Below the pieces are notes generated by a model that saw only the letters and a list, made by a program, of their open reading frames with translations, searched no databases and was not told where the DNA came from. 42,180 nucleotides of DNA. It comes from Gamarada debralockiae (lineage: Eukaryota > Ascomycota > Leotiomycetes > Helotiales > Hyphodiscaceae). Position numbers and translations under genes: made by a program. The stretch lies in contig NXFV01000821.1 of assembly GCA_002803225.1 (NCBI GenBank), positions 1 to 42,180 of the forward strand. The letters run 5' to 3'. The number at the start of each line of letters is the position of its first letter. Positions within the stretch are counted from its first letter, which is position 1. Positions 10,992 to 22,158 of this stretch are shown piece by piece.

Positions 10992-12693
10992 ATGACGTTC
11001 CCCCCAACCCAGACCGATAAATCTGAATTGGGCAGCGTGTCGTACCGTGAGAAGAACAAGAGTGCTGCAGCGTCATCCACCGACACCCCCAATATCGACC
11101 CTTTGACCAAGCTGCCACCAAGAGACTTCTCCGAAAGCTCGACTAGCACCTCATTCCCTTCCTCGCCTTGATTTACTTGCAAGTGACCCCATGCCTCCCT
11201 CAAACTTCAATTGCTTACGACGACGCGTAGGCTCGCTTCCTCGATCGAACCAATATCGATAACGCGCGTCTCGTCGGCTTGGAAGCCAGCCTCGTATGAA
11301 GGGTCTGAATTACAATATCACGCTTGCCATTTTCTTCCCTTTCTACATCGCCGCCGAAGTACCAAGCAACATGATGATGAATCGCTTCCGCCCAAGTACC
11401 TGGCTCACGGTGATCATGGTATGCTGGGGTCTCATCATGACTTGCATGGGCATGGTACGCAGCTTCGGTGGTCTTCTGGCATGCCGCGTCTTCCTCGGCA
11501 TCGCTGAAGGTGGTCTTTTCCTGGGGTCAATTATTTCATCACCATGTGGTATCGCCGACGTGAATGTGGTTTTCGCATGGCTTTGTTCTTCTCAGCCGCC
11601 ACGGTTGCGGGTGACTTCGGTGGACTCTTTGCCCCTGCCATCGCCGACATGGACGGCGTCGGAGGCAAAGCTGGTTGGTAGTGGATCTTTATTCTAAAAG
11701 GTCTCCTTACGCTCTGTGTTTGGTAGCGTTCTGTATTGGGTTATCAATGATTATCCTGCGACGTAAGTCTTCTTCAACGATTTCCCTGACACCGCACCAC
11801 ATCCGAGCGAACCGAAGTTCAACGCAGACTTACGGCAGATTGCTGCTCCCTTTCTAATGAGTTCCATTTCAAATACGTCGTTCAAGCTTTGAAAGACTGG
11901 AAGGTCTGGGTCATGGCATTCATCTCCATCGGGACATTCACAGCAGTCTACTCCATTTCATTGTTTCTTCCTACAATCATCAAGGAACTTGGCTACGCCA
12001 ACAATACCGCACAGTTGATGACTGTCCCACCTTATGCTTTGGCCTGCCTGTGCACAATTGCTGGAAGCTACTTTGCCGACAAGGCTGGCCAGAAAGGCGT
12101 TTTCCTACTTGGATTTGAGATACTCGCCATCCTGGGATTCACTATGTTAGTCTCGACTGGTATCCCATTTGTTCAATATATTGGAACATTCTTGGCGGCC
12201 ACTGGTGAGTGCATTCTACAAAGCTTCTCGACTTTTGATTCCGACTCTGCTGCAGGCATCTACCCGACTGTCCCGCTCATTGGAGCATGGAACAGCAACA
12301 ATATCGGAGGTAGTCTCAAGCGTGGTGTGGGCATCGCCACACAAGTCGGTATTGGCAACCTCGGAGGTGTCATTGCTGCCTTTGTGTATTTAACGAGAGA
12401 CGAACCAAGGTGAGCTTGCAGTCCTTTCCTTTCAATTCCTCCAGCAGTCCATCTGAAAATTCAGCAATGCTAACACAGTCCAGATTCATCAAGGCCATGC
12501 AATTCTCATCGGTACAATCTCCATGGCAGTCTGCCTGACAATGTTCATGACCATTTATCTTCGCCGCGAGAATGCTCGTCGTGATGCTTTGGCAAGAGAA
12601 CGTGGGGTAGATGTTGCCGATCTCAGCGACGACGTGACCTTGGAGGAGAGAGAGAAAGGTGATGAGGCGGAATTCTTTCGGAATACCGTTTGA
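10992..12693 (+). pseudogene. MFS anion:cation symporter (Dal5/allantoate permease-like) pseudogene
   Basis: Relic of a 12-helix permease of the fungal allantoate/nicotinate-type ACS family. The N-tail begins at ATG 10992; LRKLD.HLIPFLALIYL lies at 11145-11180, then FLDRTNIDNARLVGLEASL (11245), IAAEVPSNMMMNRFRP (11348), CRVFLGIAEGGLF (11480), ALKDWKVWVMAFISIG (11885) and the C-tail RRENARRDALARERG to TGA 12691. Introns with proper ends are 12205-12255 and about 12411-12484; the first intron may use a GC donor (11180). Lesions: a stop in the kinase-like loop segment (TAG near 11157), frame breaks near 11245, 11297, 11523 and 12495, and TAG stops near 11679 and 11725. Most are single-base losses in short homopolymers. 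Not translatable as a full permease. Confidence 0.88.
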
Positions 12694-13232
12694 CTTGTCT
12701 TATGTTCAAACCTCCGTGAAGGTTATATATGGACCGGCAGACTTGGAACGGAACAATGTGGGTTGATTTGATGGGTGAATTGAAAAACTGGATGTTGGAA
12801 CTGTTGAAGGACCAAGAGATAAATAGCTACTATACCTTTGCTATGGGATTTTAGACGAAAAAGGTGGCTTCGAGCTTGGGGCGTGTGGTAGGATCGAGAC
12901 TTCTTGCAATGGATTGTATATTTGCCACGACTGAGAAGAACTCTCATTGAAGGACGAGATAATCCCTTCCATATCGCAACAATGAATAAATCAGATCAAC
13001 AGAAAGAATGATTTCAACCAAAATGGGTTGGACCCCAACTCACGTGATGCCAAGCCCAGGGGTTTGTTGGCTCGGTCGGGGTAATTCAACTCCTTCAGCC
13101 ATCAGCAAACAGATTCTATTCTTAGCAACGAAGATGAATCGCAATTATATCGCGGCATTCAGATCTTTTCGAGATGAATTCAGGATACACAAACAAAGTC
13201 CATCCATCAACCACGCGACCGATACCGCAGTC
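12694..13232. other. Gap between MFS relic and Zn2Cys6 gene
   Basis: Contains the 3' end of the permease relic and the regulator promoter. A TCACGTGA palindrome lies near 13041. An ATG at 13008 is in frame with the regulator and open, but the 75 codons from 13008 to 13232 look like leader sequence. Confidence 0.4.
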
Positions 13233-14864
13233 ATGGATCCGAGTTGGCTGAGTCCAGGGCTGTTTGACGGATCAGGTGCACGAGATCCTGGATCTCGATC
13301 CCATGCTGCATATCTGCCTCTGTCTTCAAGTCAGCGTGCCACACCGATTCCCACGTATTCGTTGTATTCACCCCCTTTCGTGACCGCAGAGGACACTTTA
13401 GAGACGGACGAGCGATTGGGAACTGGCAGCGATGGCATGACTTACTCCCCAGCCGAGGAAGGCCAGGCCACCGAAATCGATGAATCGTCTGCACTGTCGG
13501 TCACGTTACCGGCGCAAAGGTCGAGGAAGGGCCACAAGAAGTCCAGACAAGGTTGCTATAACTGCAAAAGACGAAAGATCAAGGTACGATACCCACGACG
13601 CAAGAGGCACGTGATCACTTCGCTGAGCGGACTGCAGTGTCAAGAGACGCAGCCTGAATGCGAGAATTGCTCCAGAAAGAACATAAAATGCCATTATCCA
13701 GCTCCAAAAACGTTGTCGGAGTTGCAGGTCTCGGCCTCATATGCTCCAAATCCCATTGCTTCCGTCACTCTTCAATCTACGCCGACGAAGTTTTCTTTGA
13801 CTGATATGCGGCTTTTCCATCATTTCCTCATGACGGCTTACCCGCATCTACCTGTGGGAAACGATTCGGCTTGGCTTTGTCAAGTTCCTCTTATTGCACA
13901 TCATGTGAGTCGTGCCATCATGATACTGGAATCTGCTGACGATTGCTCAGAACGAATATCTTATGCACGCCATCCTCGGTCTCGCAGCCTCTCATCTCGA
14001 ACTCACAACAGGAGCAGACCTTCATTCCGTAGCAATCCAACACCGAGTCCTCGCAATCAACGGATCAAACGCAGCTATCTCACAAACCCATCGAAGCGGC
14101 AGCGATGCAGACGCACTTCTTGGGGCCTGCTACGCTCTCACATTTCAGTCGGCATACATGCGTGATGGACTCCCGGAATTCTTCCAGATGGTTCGAGGCT
14201 GCAGCTTGCTCAGTGAACAGCTAAAATCCGAGAATATTCCCATGGCGTTCTTCCTGACCGAGAAAGATCATTTCGATTACATGGAGGACAAGCTTCTGGA
14301 TCTGCCTATTATTAGCAAGGAGTTGGTTGATGGTGCGGACCGGTCGTTGACTAGACTGCCACCGCTTTTCAGTCAACCTTCCCACTTTTATTTCTACCAA
14401 CTCTTGATTGCTGTTATCGAAGCATTGAAGCTAGGATCGTTGGGAGGTAAGTAGCTCTCGTCACGACATCATCATCTTTCCTGACTATCATTCCAGCATA
14501 CTTCAAATTCATTATGATATACCAAGGCATCACGAAGATGGAAGGCCACATGTTCCAAGAATTCATCGACCCTTCGAACTCCGTCGCCCGACTTCTAATC
14601 GCACATTTCCTTGCCATTCAGATCATAGTATCTCCAATTATTGACCGAGAGCATGCTGGGCGAGTTAGGGCAACGCCTGCGAGCCCTCAGTTTGACTGGA
14701 TCTCGACGCTGTACCGAAATTGCCCGATTGAATTGAGGAAATATCTTGAGTGGCCCATGGCGGTGAAAGATTGCGTGAGGGATGAACTTGAGGGGCAGGA
14801 GAGATTGATACCTACTATCTCGATTTTGAGGAAGAAAGAAGGGTTGAGTAAGGCTATGTTTTGA
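13233..14864 (+). CDS. Zn2Cys6 fungal transcription factor, UPC2-like
   Basis: Nuclear DNA-binding regulator. Exons are 13233-13583, 13638-13904, 13951-14446 and 14497-14864 with three short introns (54, 46 and 50 nt), all GT..AG and phase-consistent, giving 493 residues. The first intron splits the zinc cluster: C108-x2-C111-x6-C118-x6-C125-x2-C128-x6-C135, followed by HYP. An Arg/Lys-rich stretch precedes it. The C-terminal part (MHAILGLAASHLEL, then a Gly-Ala-Cys-Tyr-Ala helix region and a DxxxPEFFQMVRGC segment) resembles the C-terminal domain of sterol-uptake-control (UPC2-type) C6 proteins. The upstream in-frame ATG at 13008 would add 75 residues; MDPSWLSPG at 13233 is the more typical start. 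It lies beside the dead permease and an RTA1 gene, so former local control is possible but unproven. Confidence 0.87.
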
Positions 14865-14900
14865 AAGAGAATTGAAAATCTAGAATTGGGAGGGAAAGTA

Positions 14901-15161
14901 TCTTGCAATATGGTCACGTGATGGACGAGAAGTAAGGAGAAATGTGGTTGGATTATTAAGGCTGTGAAGATACTAAAGATACTAACGAAGTACAGTAGTC
15001 TGTACTTATGGACAGAAATTCCCCTATGACTCATAGAACACGTCACACTGATCAAGTGAACTGTGAGTCATGTGATGCCATGTGACTCAGCAGGTAACAC
15101 AGATAGCCAGTAATACTGACTATCTGCCTAGAACCAGAGTCACAGATTACTCATTCCAACA
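14901..15161 (-). mobile_element. Solo LTR, copy 1
   Basis: 261-bp element that on the reverse strand runs TGTTGGAATGAGTAA...CATATTGCAAGA. Flanks are aagta (14896-14900) and aagtg (15162-15166), a 4/5 match to a 5-bp target duplication. It shares most of its length with copies at 22159-22391 and 27785-28043. TGACTCA/TGAGTCA motifs lie at 15027, 15064 and 15083. The TGTTGGAAT terminus resembles Ty1/copia LTRs. Confidence 0.85.
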
Positions 15162-15252
15162 AAGTGTTCTACAAATATCGGTCGCCATACCTCTTCAACA
15201 TCACCAGACTCTCGATCCAACTGGTAACCTTTCAAAGCCGACGTTGTCCCCA

Positions 15253-16266
15253 TCAAGCTGTTGGGTTCCCTCCTCGAAATCGTGTCTCCGCACTTCCATT
15301 ACTACTCCCCAGCTGCAAGTCGCCGGCCCCCTTCCCACTCCTCCTTCCACCAAAGTACTTCGCAGGATGCCACACGCAGAACACCAGGATAGCAGGCATC
15401 ATCGGCAAGGACTCGAAAACATAGAAGATCCATTCATGAGTAAACGGGTATCCATGGATACCCATCGCGAACTCGATGAGCCGGTAGATCGATCGAATCT
15501 GCATCACAAACGTCAGCCAACTGCTATCCTCTTCCACTCCATACAAAAGTGAACTCACAATAATCAACGCACTCGAAATGTAAACAGCCTTCAAGGTCCG
15601 TCTCCACCCTTCCCCAGCTTCAGATCTTACCTCGCCCGCTCTTGTCAAATAATGAAACCGACCCACAATCCCTAAAAAGAACGCAAAAGTAACAACCTGC
15701 GTCGCCAGCCCCACAATCAACACATCCGTCCCAGTCTTTACCGTGCTGCCCTGCCAATTCCCCGAACTTGCAATCCCAGAGCCCGAGACTTGAATAAGGA
15801 AGGAGATGATGTCGCATGTCACGAAGATTGTGGTTAGACGGGCGACAGGGATGCGGTGTATGTGCGTGATGTGGGAAGGAAGAACGCGCTTGCAGAGGCG
15901 GGTGATGAGGAGGTAGTTGCCGGCGCCGATGAAGAGGGGGGCGAGGACTATGAAGGAGGAAGATACTGCGTATAAAGGCTGTGGGATTTAGTTAGAGTTT
16001 AGGGTTTTAGGGAGGCGAAGGGAGGGGAGCGGAGAGGGGGAACGTACAATTGAATCGGGGTTCTTGATCGATACCGCTCGCACGACGTATCCGCCCACTT
16101 CAAGACAGACGCCAAAGAGGACGATGAGGAAGTAGTACGCTTTATACTGAAGGACTGTTTGGATGAATTGGATAACCATGGGGATTGAATAGAGGATGGC
16201 GAAGACGATTGAGAGGGGGAAGTTGGGGTTGTAGAGCCAGATGGAATTTGGATCTGATTTCGTCAT
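15253..16266 (-). CDS. RTA1-like seven-helix membrane protein
   Basis: Fungal lipid-translocating exporter/RTA1 family membrane protein; yeast members confer resistance to 7-aminocholesterol (RTA1) or act in sphingoid-base response (RSB1). The exact role here is unknown. Exons are 16048-16266, 15559-15978 and 15253-15498, with introns of 69 and 60 nt (both GT..CAG, phase 0), giving 294 residues. The second intron has no stop in frame and would be read through by a naive ORF call; removing it restores the family motif IRSIYRLIEFAMG directly after helix LIII. Other family marks are LFGVCLEVGGYVVRA, PLFIGAGNYLLI, DIISFLIQ.SG, and FYVFESLPMM ending in the WHPAKYF loop. The start is the first ATG and matches family N-termini (SIWLYNPN). 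It is intact, with a solo LTR 92 bp beyond its stop. Confidence 0.9.
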
Positions 16267-17884
16267 GTTGGCGAGTGCTAAAGGATGCTATGCAGATTGC
16301 TGAAATGGTACTTCTTCTTCACTAAATAGCAGAGATATTTGTTGTCGTGGTTGAGAGAGTTCCGCCGTTTTGAGCGGAAGCTGGCTTCTCCTTTTATCAC
16401 CGACGTAGCCTCACTTCCACCCACAAATTGCCAATTTCGAAGCAGCGTAAGACCGCGTCTCCGTTCAAGGAGTCCATCTCTTGTCTCTCAACCACTTATT
16501 ACGAAACGCGAAGACAAGTGCTTCACTTTTCCTTTCCCAGACAAATCTTTGGGTCCAGTCTCAAAAAGCCCGAAGGCAACCACTATCTCTGTTCACTCGA
16601 CGGCAATAATTTGTGTTTAGATTGCTGATTGGTTGGCCTGCGCATTGAATGCGAGATGGGCGACACAGATTCGCTGCTTCAAGGCGGGAGGAAGCGAGGG
16701 GTAAGATCGGGGTGATTATTTCTCGTGCAACAATTGATGTCTACAATGCAACCAAAACGCACCAAAATGCAAGTGTGTTACAGTGAACAGTGATCCATTC
16801 CATATGCTTTGATACGCATTCAATCGTCAAGTCTACTCAGCGATTGATAATGCAATTCCCAAGCATGCTGCTTCAAACAAATCGCCCCCTAGCATCTCTT
16901 CTCCTCTCAGCTCCAACCTTCTTCCTGTTTCTTCCTCTGCCTGCTGGCTTGCCATACCTCCAGACCCATCTTCGTCTCTCACTTCCGACTCTCTAATTAC
17001 GTGCCTGTCTTCTCGTCCAGTTCCTTATCCATTTGCGATAATCAGCGCAGGTTACGTGTTCATATACTGCCCAAAAGTTGACATAGCCGCCAGTTTTGGT
17101 GCGCACGTGAGTCGTAGCATCGCTGTTGTCGTCCGGATATTCGAGCTCGCCGAGGGGGAGGTTGGTACGTCAGAATTGTTGTCAGGGCTATCTCGGACGA
17201 AGCCAGCCGCGCCTCGGTGGCCTTTTTGCACCGATCCGCGAGTGCGATCGTTCGATGGAAGTGGAAGATTGAGCCAGGGATGTTGGTGGGTTGGGTGGAA
17301 GTCTCGGACATATTCGCGAGTGCAGTGGATCTTGCGCGGCATTGTAGATATTTGCATCATCGTATTTGTTTGAAGGATTGAAAATATAGGATCTGGAATG
17401 ATTCAATAATTGAGAATCCGCATACTAAGGAGAGAAGGAAATAAGATGCAGGAAGGTATGAGAGAGAAGTACTTGTACGAAGCGCAGAGAAATGTTACTA
17501 TTGATGCTTTTCGCAATGGGATAATGCATTGTGTTGATCCGTTTGTTACTGATCTATTGTCGTTGACAATGGATTCATTGTTGATGGGTGGAGGACAATA
17601 AGGGACAATAGAAAGTGGGTTAGCGAGGCCCTTTCAATCAGCGAGATTCCCTTCACAGAGCGACCCAGGTCTCAGGCTGATTTCAATAGCTCAAAATTAT
17701 TTAACAAATGAATTGAGGAGTTCGAACAGCGCAACCTAACTAGCATTCATTGGTCACTATTTGAGAATACATACGGAAAGATACACCCTTATCAAAGATT
17801 GCAGCATAAGTTACAACAGCTGACTTCTTGCATAATTTCGAGCTTACCTTTACGCCCATCACAATGTGCAAAGGAATGTTCTTC
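16267..17884. other. 1.6-kb gap, possible small gene remnant at 17052-17360
   Basis: Promoter side of the RTA1-like gene plus unassigned DNA. On the reverse strand at 17052-17360 three frames stay open. One contains a protein-like run (GELEYPDD then TGGYVNFWAVYEHVTC) that follows a stop and is not connected to a start in phase. It could be a decayed small gene, but no family is recognised, so it is not called. Nothing else seen. Confidence 0.3.
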
Positions 17885-18223
17885 TCATGCCCAGATATTC
17901 AATGTGGGATGCCACACCACACATACTCTGCACATCGAAATCCACTTATAACTTCCAAAAGGAGGGACCCATCTTCGTAGGCCTAGCCAAGGTTCCAGTA
18001 AGCCCTTCCTGTACACAACAACGTACCACCACACCAGCGATATAACCAGGACGATATAGCCCACAACACTTGATGTTCGCTCTAGCAATAGCATCAATAC
18101 AGTGAGGAACGATGGGAGGGCTAATGTGATAATCCAGAAGATGTGCGCGACTGTGGTCGCCCTTCCTTGGATTGGATAGGGAACCTGGGTTACTCCTGCA
18201 GGACTTTCCTTCCGCGCGGGCAT
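17885..18223 (-). CDS. Small two-helix membrane protein, paralogue A
   Basis: Unrecognised 112-residue protein from ATG 18223. After a polar N-tail come two hydrophobic segments, about residues 26-46 (FWIITLALPSFLTVLMLLL) and 52-70 (VVGYIVLVISLVWWYVVVY), with a short Glu-Arg-Ser loop, then a basic/aromatic tail. The core aligns with the gene at 18984-19265 (shared pattern TTV..F..TL.L.SF...L.LL.E..S..VGY.VLV....W.Y). The last 25 residues have no counterpart in the paralogue and could be read-through past a missed intron. Same-strand neighbour 760 bp upstream. The conservation between the two copies is the main reason to believe both are genes. Confidence 0.5.
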   Translation of the reverse strand: MPARKESPAGVTQVPYPIQGRATTVAHIFWIITLALPSFLTVLMLLLERTSSVVGYIVLVISLVWWYVVVYRKGLLEPWLGLRRWVPPFGSYKWISMCRVCVVWHPTLNIWA

Positions 18224-18983
18224 AGTATCGATATGAAACGGCGGATCTGAGCAGCTGATGATTATTTGACAAGGAATATCAACAGATCCGAGATGGCAAT
18301 GAGGAAAACAGTGGCAGCACCTGTAAGAGTGCGATCGCTCGGACAATTGTCAGGGCGAGACACAGGTCAAGGTTTGACGTCCCAATGATCGCATTCAAAG
18401 AAGCGAAAGAGGGTCCAAGATGATACATGTTCTCTAATCGGCACAGATGCAGGACCCCGCAATATGCAAACGCATCACGAATAAAGGCAAGCGGGCCAGA
18501 ACGCCTTTTTACGTACTTGGTCCGCATATAATGTCACATAAAAAGCTTGTTCTTACAAGCTCGATTGATCACTAGTAGTAAGGCAGCTATGCATGATGTC
18601 ACTCACATATAATGCACTTCAGTTCTGATACCCCTGATAGCTTATGCAAGCTTCACTGGTATCACATATATGCTACCAAGTCTCTTAAGACATCGTATTG
18701 AGTGTTCGGAGCACGAACGTGGCCTTCCTAACCACTGGAGACTTAGTTGTCCTACACCAGACGAGAGACACAAAGATTGGGCAACTAAAAAACAGAATAT
18801 GAGACAGTCGCATCAAATAATGCCTGAACATAACTGTAGAGACATGACTTTGGACTTTGCTAAACATCTTCCATTGCGAGAACCTAGCTATCAAGCGTAA
18901 CTCACGCGTACTGAGCAATCTATGAGATCCGGTTCGACATAGCACATAGTATTTAGGCTCGCACGGTCATAGACATGCTTTCA

Positions 18984-19265
18984 TCATCCCTTTCGAAGTC
19001 CTAAGAATCCCCCTCGAAACGCTGTCAGATATGACCATCCTACCGCCAATACCAGAACGGTGTAGCCAACTGAAGTCGATATCCCCTCTGGCAGCAAGAC
19101 CAGCGCAGCGAAGAACGATACCAGCCCAAGTGTGGTTGTGAAGAAAACATTTCTGACAGTGGTCATGGGTCGATAAGCCTGGCTAGGCCCATCCTTGAGA
19201 GCTCCCTCCTTCGATGTAGCGAGCGTGAGCTCATTGTTGGAATATTGCTGACTTGAGCTGCTCAT
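18984..19265 (-). CDS. Small two-helix membrane protein, paralogue B
   Basis: Unrecognised 93-residue protein counted from the ATG at 19265; an in-frame ATG at 19379 would make it 131 residues. A Ser/Gln-rich polar N-tail is followed by two hydrophobic segments, FFTTTLGLVSFFAALVLL and VGYTVLVLAVGWSYLTAF, separated by a short acidic loop, then a short basic end (GLRKG). It matches paralogue A (17885-18223) across both helices at roughly 40% by eye. No signal-peptide cleavage pattern is evident. The function is unknown. Confidence 0.5.
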   Translation of the reverse strand: MSSSSQQYSNNELTLATSKEGALKDGPSQAYRPMTTVRNVFFTTTLGLVSFFAALVLLPEGISTSVGYTVLVLAVGWSYLTAFRGGFLGLRKG

Positions 19266-19963
19266 GATTGGTTTGAGAGATGTAGTCGTTGATGCAAGAG
19301 GACGGCAAGAGGCAGCATCGTTATTAAGACGGAGGTAGAGAGCAAAAAGAGCACGGAAATCGATGCTCGGTATGTTCATGGGCTGTCTTGAAGCGAGTCC
19401 AATTGCAAGCCATTACGCGTACCTGCATGTGTCTCCCAATTGAGCGAGAGAGAACGTCTTGTCAATGGCTAATGCGTGTGCTTATTCCTCGGTCCCGAAA
19501 TGATTGAGCTAAGCGCCTAACCCTGGCTTATTGCCGAGCTCTATTCCAGTTGCAGAGCTTTCTCCGATCGGTTCACCTACGACCTACCCATCGCTATATG
19601 TGATCTTTTGGACATTTAGGATGAAATCCGCGCCGGTCGCCATCCCAGCTCACATGTATAGATACATATAGAGGGCAGCATTGAATCAATAATTGCTGTA
19701 GACTCCGCTTTTATTAGATGATAGATTGGGTCACCTTGCTGACTTTGCACAACGTGCTATTTTGAAGCTACTTAATGAGCTGATTATACTTCAAAGTCTC
19801 TGGCTGCACGTGCTTGCTGTGTTGATCTAGGACTTCCCGCTCTATTCTGCACATCCTGACATTTGCATCTTGACAAAATGTCACTTGCTTGACAAATTTC
19901 AATTTATGTTCGAGGTGCCAAGTCATATTAACCACAAGCTCAATCTTTTCAGAGATCAAGACC

Positions 19964-20004
19964 AGAAGGCAGAAGCAGAAGCAGGAGCAGAAGCAGAAGC
20001 AGAG
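19964..20004. repeat. AGAAGC microsatellite
   Basis: Imperfect tandem agaagc/aggagc hexamers, about 6-7 copies. Confidence 0.85.
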
Positions 20005-20902
20005 CCCACTGGCTGGCTCTACCCTTACTGCCGTCTCCATCTGTAACAAATGTATTATGCGCTGTGTTCTCTTGATGAGACTTCATCGGCGTCACCGAGA
20101 GGAGCAAGCATATTCTGAGATCGTTGAAGATGGATTTAGCGCCAATTGGAAGCCTATACACTCATAGAATCGAGGAGACTAAGAATATTCCATACTCGTA
20201 GAGTGGACAAATCGTCGATTGTCTCACAATCAAGGTTATTGAGTATCTACGGCGGAACTTGATGCACCTAAATCTGATCTGGACAATACTCACCACGCTT
20301 TCTGTGCCACTGCATCGTCCTAGTCTCGTTGCAGCCTCCGGTTAATATAAAAGACCCCACAGCACAAATTCTCCTCCTGCATCAACGCCAGGCAGCTCCG
20401 TCAAGCATGTACGCATAGGCTGGATAAGCTTGAACTTGTGAACCCGCTGACAACCTCAGGGGTCTATGTGCTGTTCTCCCTTTATAGTTGCCATGTTGCA
20501 GCTATTTCCAGTGAGCGTTGTTGAAGTTGCGGGCAAAGATGATCTTAACATAGGAATCTTTTCAGAATAGCTACGTCAGCGTACCATTTGACTAGGGCGA
20601 ATTCACTTCTCGAGACAGCTGCCATCAACAAACACAGAGAGAGAACACGCCACAGTCCACTACTACATCGGCTATTGGATCCAAATATGGATCATGCCGA
20701 TGATATGGCAATAACAAGGTAGAAATGACCCCACGCTGTGTTCTTCTTTAGTGTATCCACGTTACATTAGCCATCAGAAGCTTCCATGGACCTGTACCGT
20801 TGGAGGGGGATTGAGAAGTGGTGGATCTAGTTGAAAGTTGATTACATTTATTGCTGAAAATGGAACGGTCCGTTAACGGACTGACTTGGTGCGTTGTGAA
20901 AG

Positions 20903-20908
20903 TATAAG
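20903..20908 (+). promoter_or_regulatory. TATA-like element
   Basis: TATAAG 106 bp upstream of the ATG at 21009, with a C/T- and A-rich leader (cacttccacacatcag) between, as in many highly expressed fungal genes. Confidence 0.4.
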
Positions 20909-21008
20909 AGCTGGCGATCCTTTCCTTCAATAGCAAGATAGTGACTCGAGACTTAAGCACTTCCACACATCAGACATCTAATCTCCCCTCAACTCACCCT
21001 AGTCAAAC

Positions 21009-21947
21009 ATGCAGTCAATCCAAGCACTTCTGCGATATTGTCTCACGGCTGCAGTCTTGTTCTGTCTTTGCAATACTCAGCAACAAGCCGAAGCAGCAGC
21101 AGTCGCCAAATCACAGCAACCGAATGTCACTACAGACCTAGTGATATATACTCCACCGATCAACAAGTCTGCAGTCTTGTTCTCCTCTAACACCGGTCTC
21201 TCCATTGGACCAGTTGCCGATGCCGGCTCGGATCCAACCGTCGTCGCCGCTCTTATCGGCGCCAACGTCGCATTTGCGAGCGGGATCTGCGTTGCTGCTG
21301 CCACGGCAACCCTCGGCGTCTCTATCGGAGCTTGTGCCGCCGTAGGCATTGGCTTCCTCATCTTCTCATACGGTTTCGCATGGATCACAGGCACCATCGT
21401 ACTTGGGTCGAGATCTAATGCAGCCTACAATGTCCAATGGCACGAGCAGTGGACTCCCACCGCTAACTGCTCCGTCTTTTGCCAAATCAAAGCCAACACG
21501 CTACAAGATACATGGATCGCAGCAGGAAACGGCACTTCGGCCGGCGGTTATGCCCACGATCTCTACATTATCCACTCTGCCTCTTACAGCGGAATCAGAT
21601 CTGTCCTTACATCGCATACCATTCAGAAACGCCAAGATATCGACTTGTTTACCGACAACGTTGATAGTTCAATGATCACTGACTATTTCTTCGACAATGA
21701 GAGTGAGACGGCCTGGGATGATATGGATGCTGATTTCGAAGATGACTCGACTGCGATTGGAGACGCAATGGGTTCTTACGTTGCTGATAATGATGCTGCT
21801 ATCATGTGTATGGACTTTCAAATCACTGATGGAGTTGACAACGGATTTGTTGATTCGGGAGTCATTACCATTGGGTTGAATGAGACTCCTGATGAGCCTG
21901 CACCTGCTACCATGGCTGATTATCTGGAGGACTGCAATGACATCTAG
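21009..21947 (+). CDS. Putative secreted proprotein with internal Kex2 site
   Basis: Unrecognised single-exon gene of 312 residues. A signal peptide is visible (hydrophobic LTAAVLFCLC, probable cut after the AEA at about 26-28). Residues about 75-130 are a very hydrophobic Gly/Ala-rich stretch (VVAALIGANVAFASG to IFSYGFAWITGTIVLG) able to form a helical hairpin. N-glycosylation sequons include NVT, NKS, NCS and NGT. A QKR site near residue 207 would allow Kex2 cleavage, leaving an acidic Asp-rich C-terminal part ending DYLEDCNDI. Signal, hydrophobic domain, dibasic site and second domain is an architecture seen in fungal killer-type and effector proproteins, but no homology is claimed. The context is AACATG start, an upstream TATAAG and a solo LTR 212 bp beyond the stop. 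Confidence 0.72.
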   Translation: MQSIQALLRYCLTAAVLFCLCNTQQQAEAAAVAKSQQPNVTTDLVIYTPPINKSAVLFSSNTGLSIGPVADAGSDPTVVAALIGANVAFASGICVAAATATLGVSIGACAAVGIGFLIFSYGFAWITGTIVLGSRSNAAYNVQWHEQWTPTANCSVFCQIKANTLQDTWIAAGNGTSAGGYAHDLYIIHSASYSGIRSVLTSHTIQKRQDIDLFTDNVDSSMITDYFFDNESETAWDDMDADFEDDSTAIGDAMGSYVADNDAAIMCMDFQITDGVDNGFVDSGVITIGLNETPDEPAPATMADYLEDCNDI

Positions 21948-22158
21948 ATATGATGGGACTTATGACGGTGTACAATTTTTACTGTCACTACCACTTGTTT
22001 TGAGGAGAGGATGTTGGCTGGTTGAGGATGAATCAATGAGTGGAGGCGTGATTAGATGGATGACTGGCTTGATGATCACTTGGCTACAGCTCACTCACTA
22101 CTTGAATTATCAAACTGACATTCACTCTCTTTATAAATAAATACCAGTTGATATGAGG

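Larger units (their letters stand above)
19266..21008. other. 1.7-kb gap with microsatellite; promoter of secreted-protein gene
   Basis: No gene recognised. An AGAAGC-type microsatellite lies at 19964-20004; reverse-strand Cys/Phe/Leu runs there are translations of that repeat. A TATAAAAG-like sequence near 20347 has no coding sequence after it. A TATAAG at 20903-20908 lies 106 bp before the ATG at 21009 and suits that gene. Confidence 0.45.

Noticed and set aside
19768..20049. Reverse frame rich in Cys, Phe and Leu
   Set aside because: Translation of the AGAAGC microsatellite, not a protein gene.
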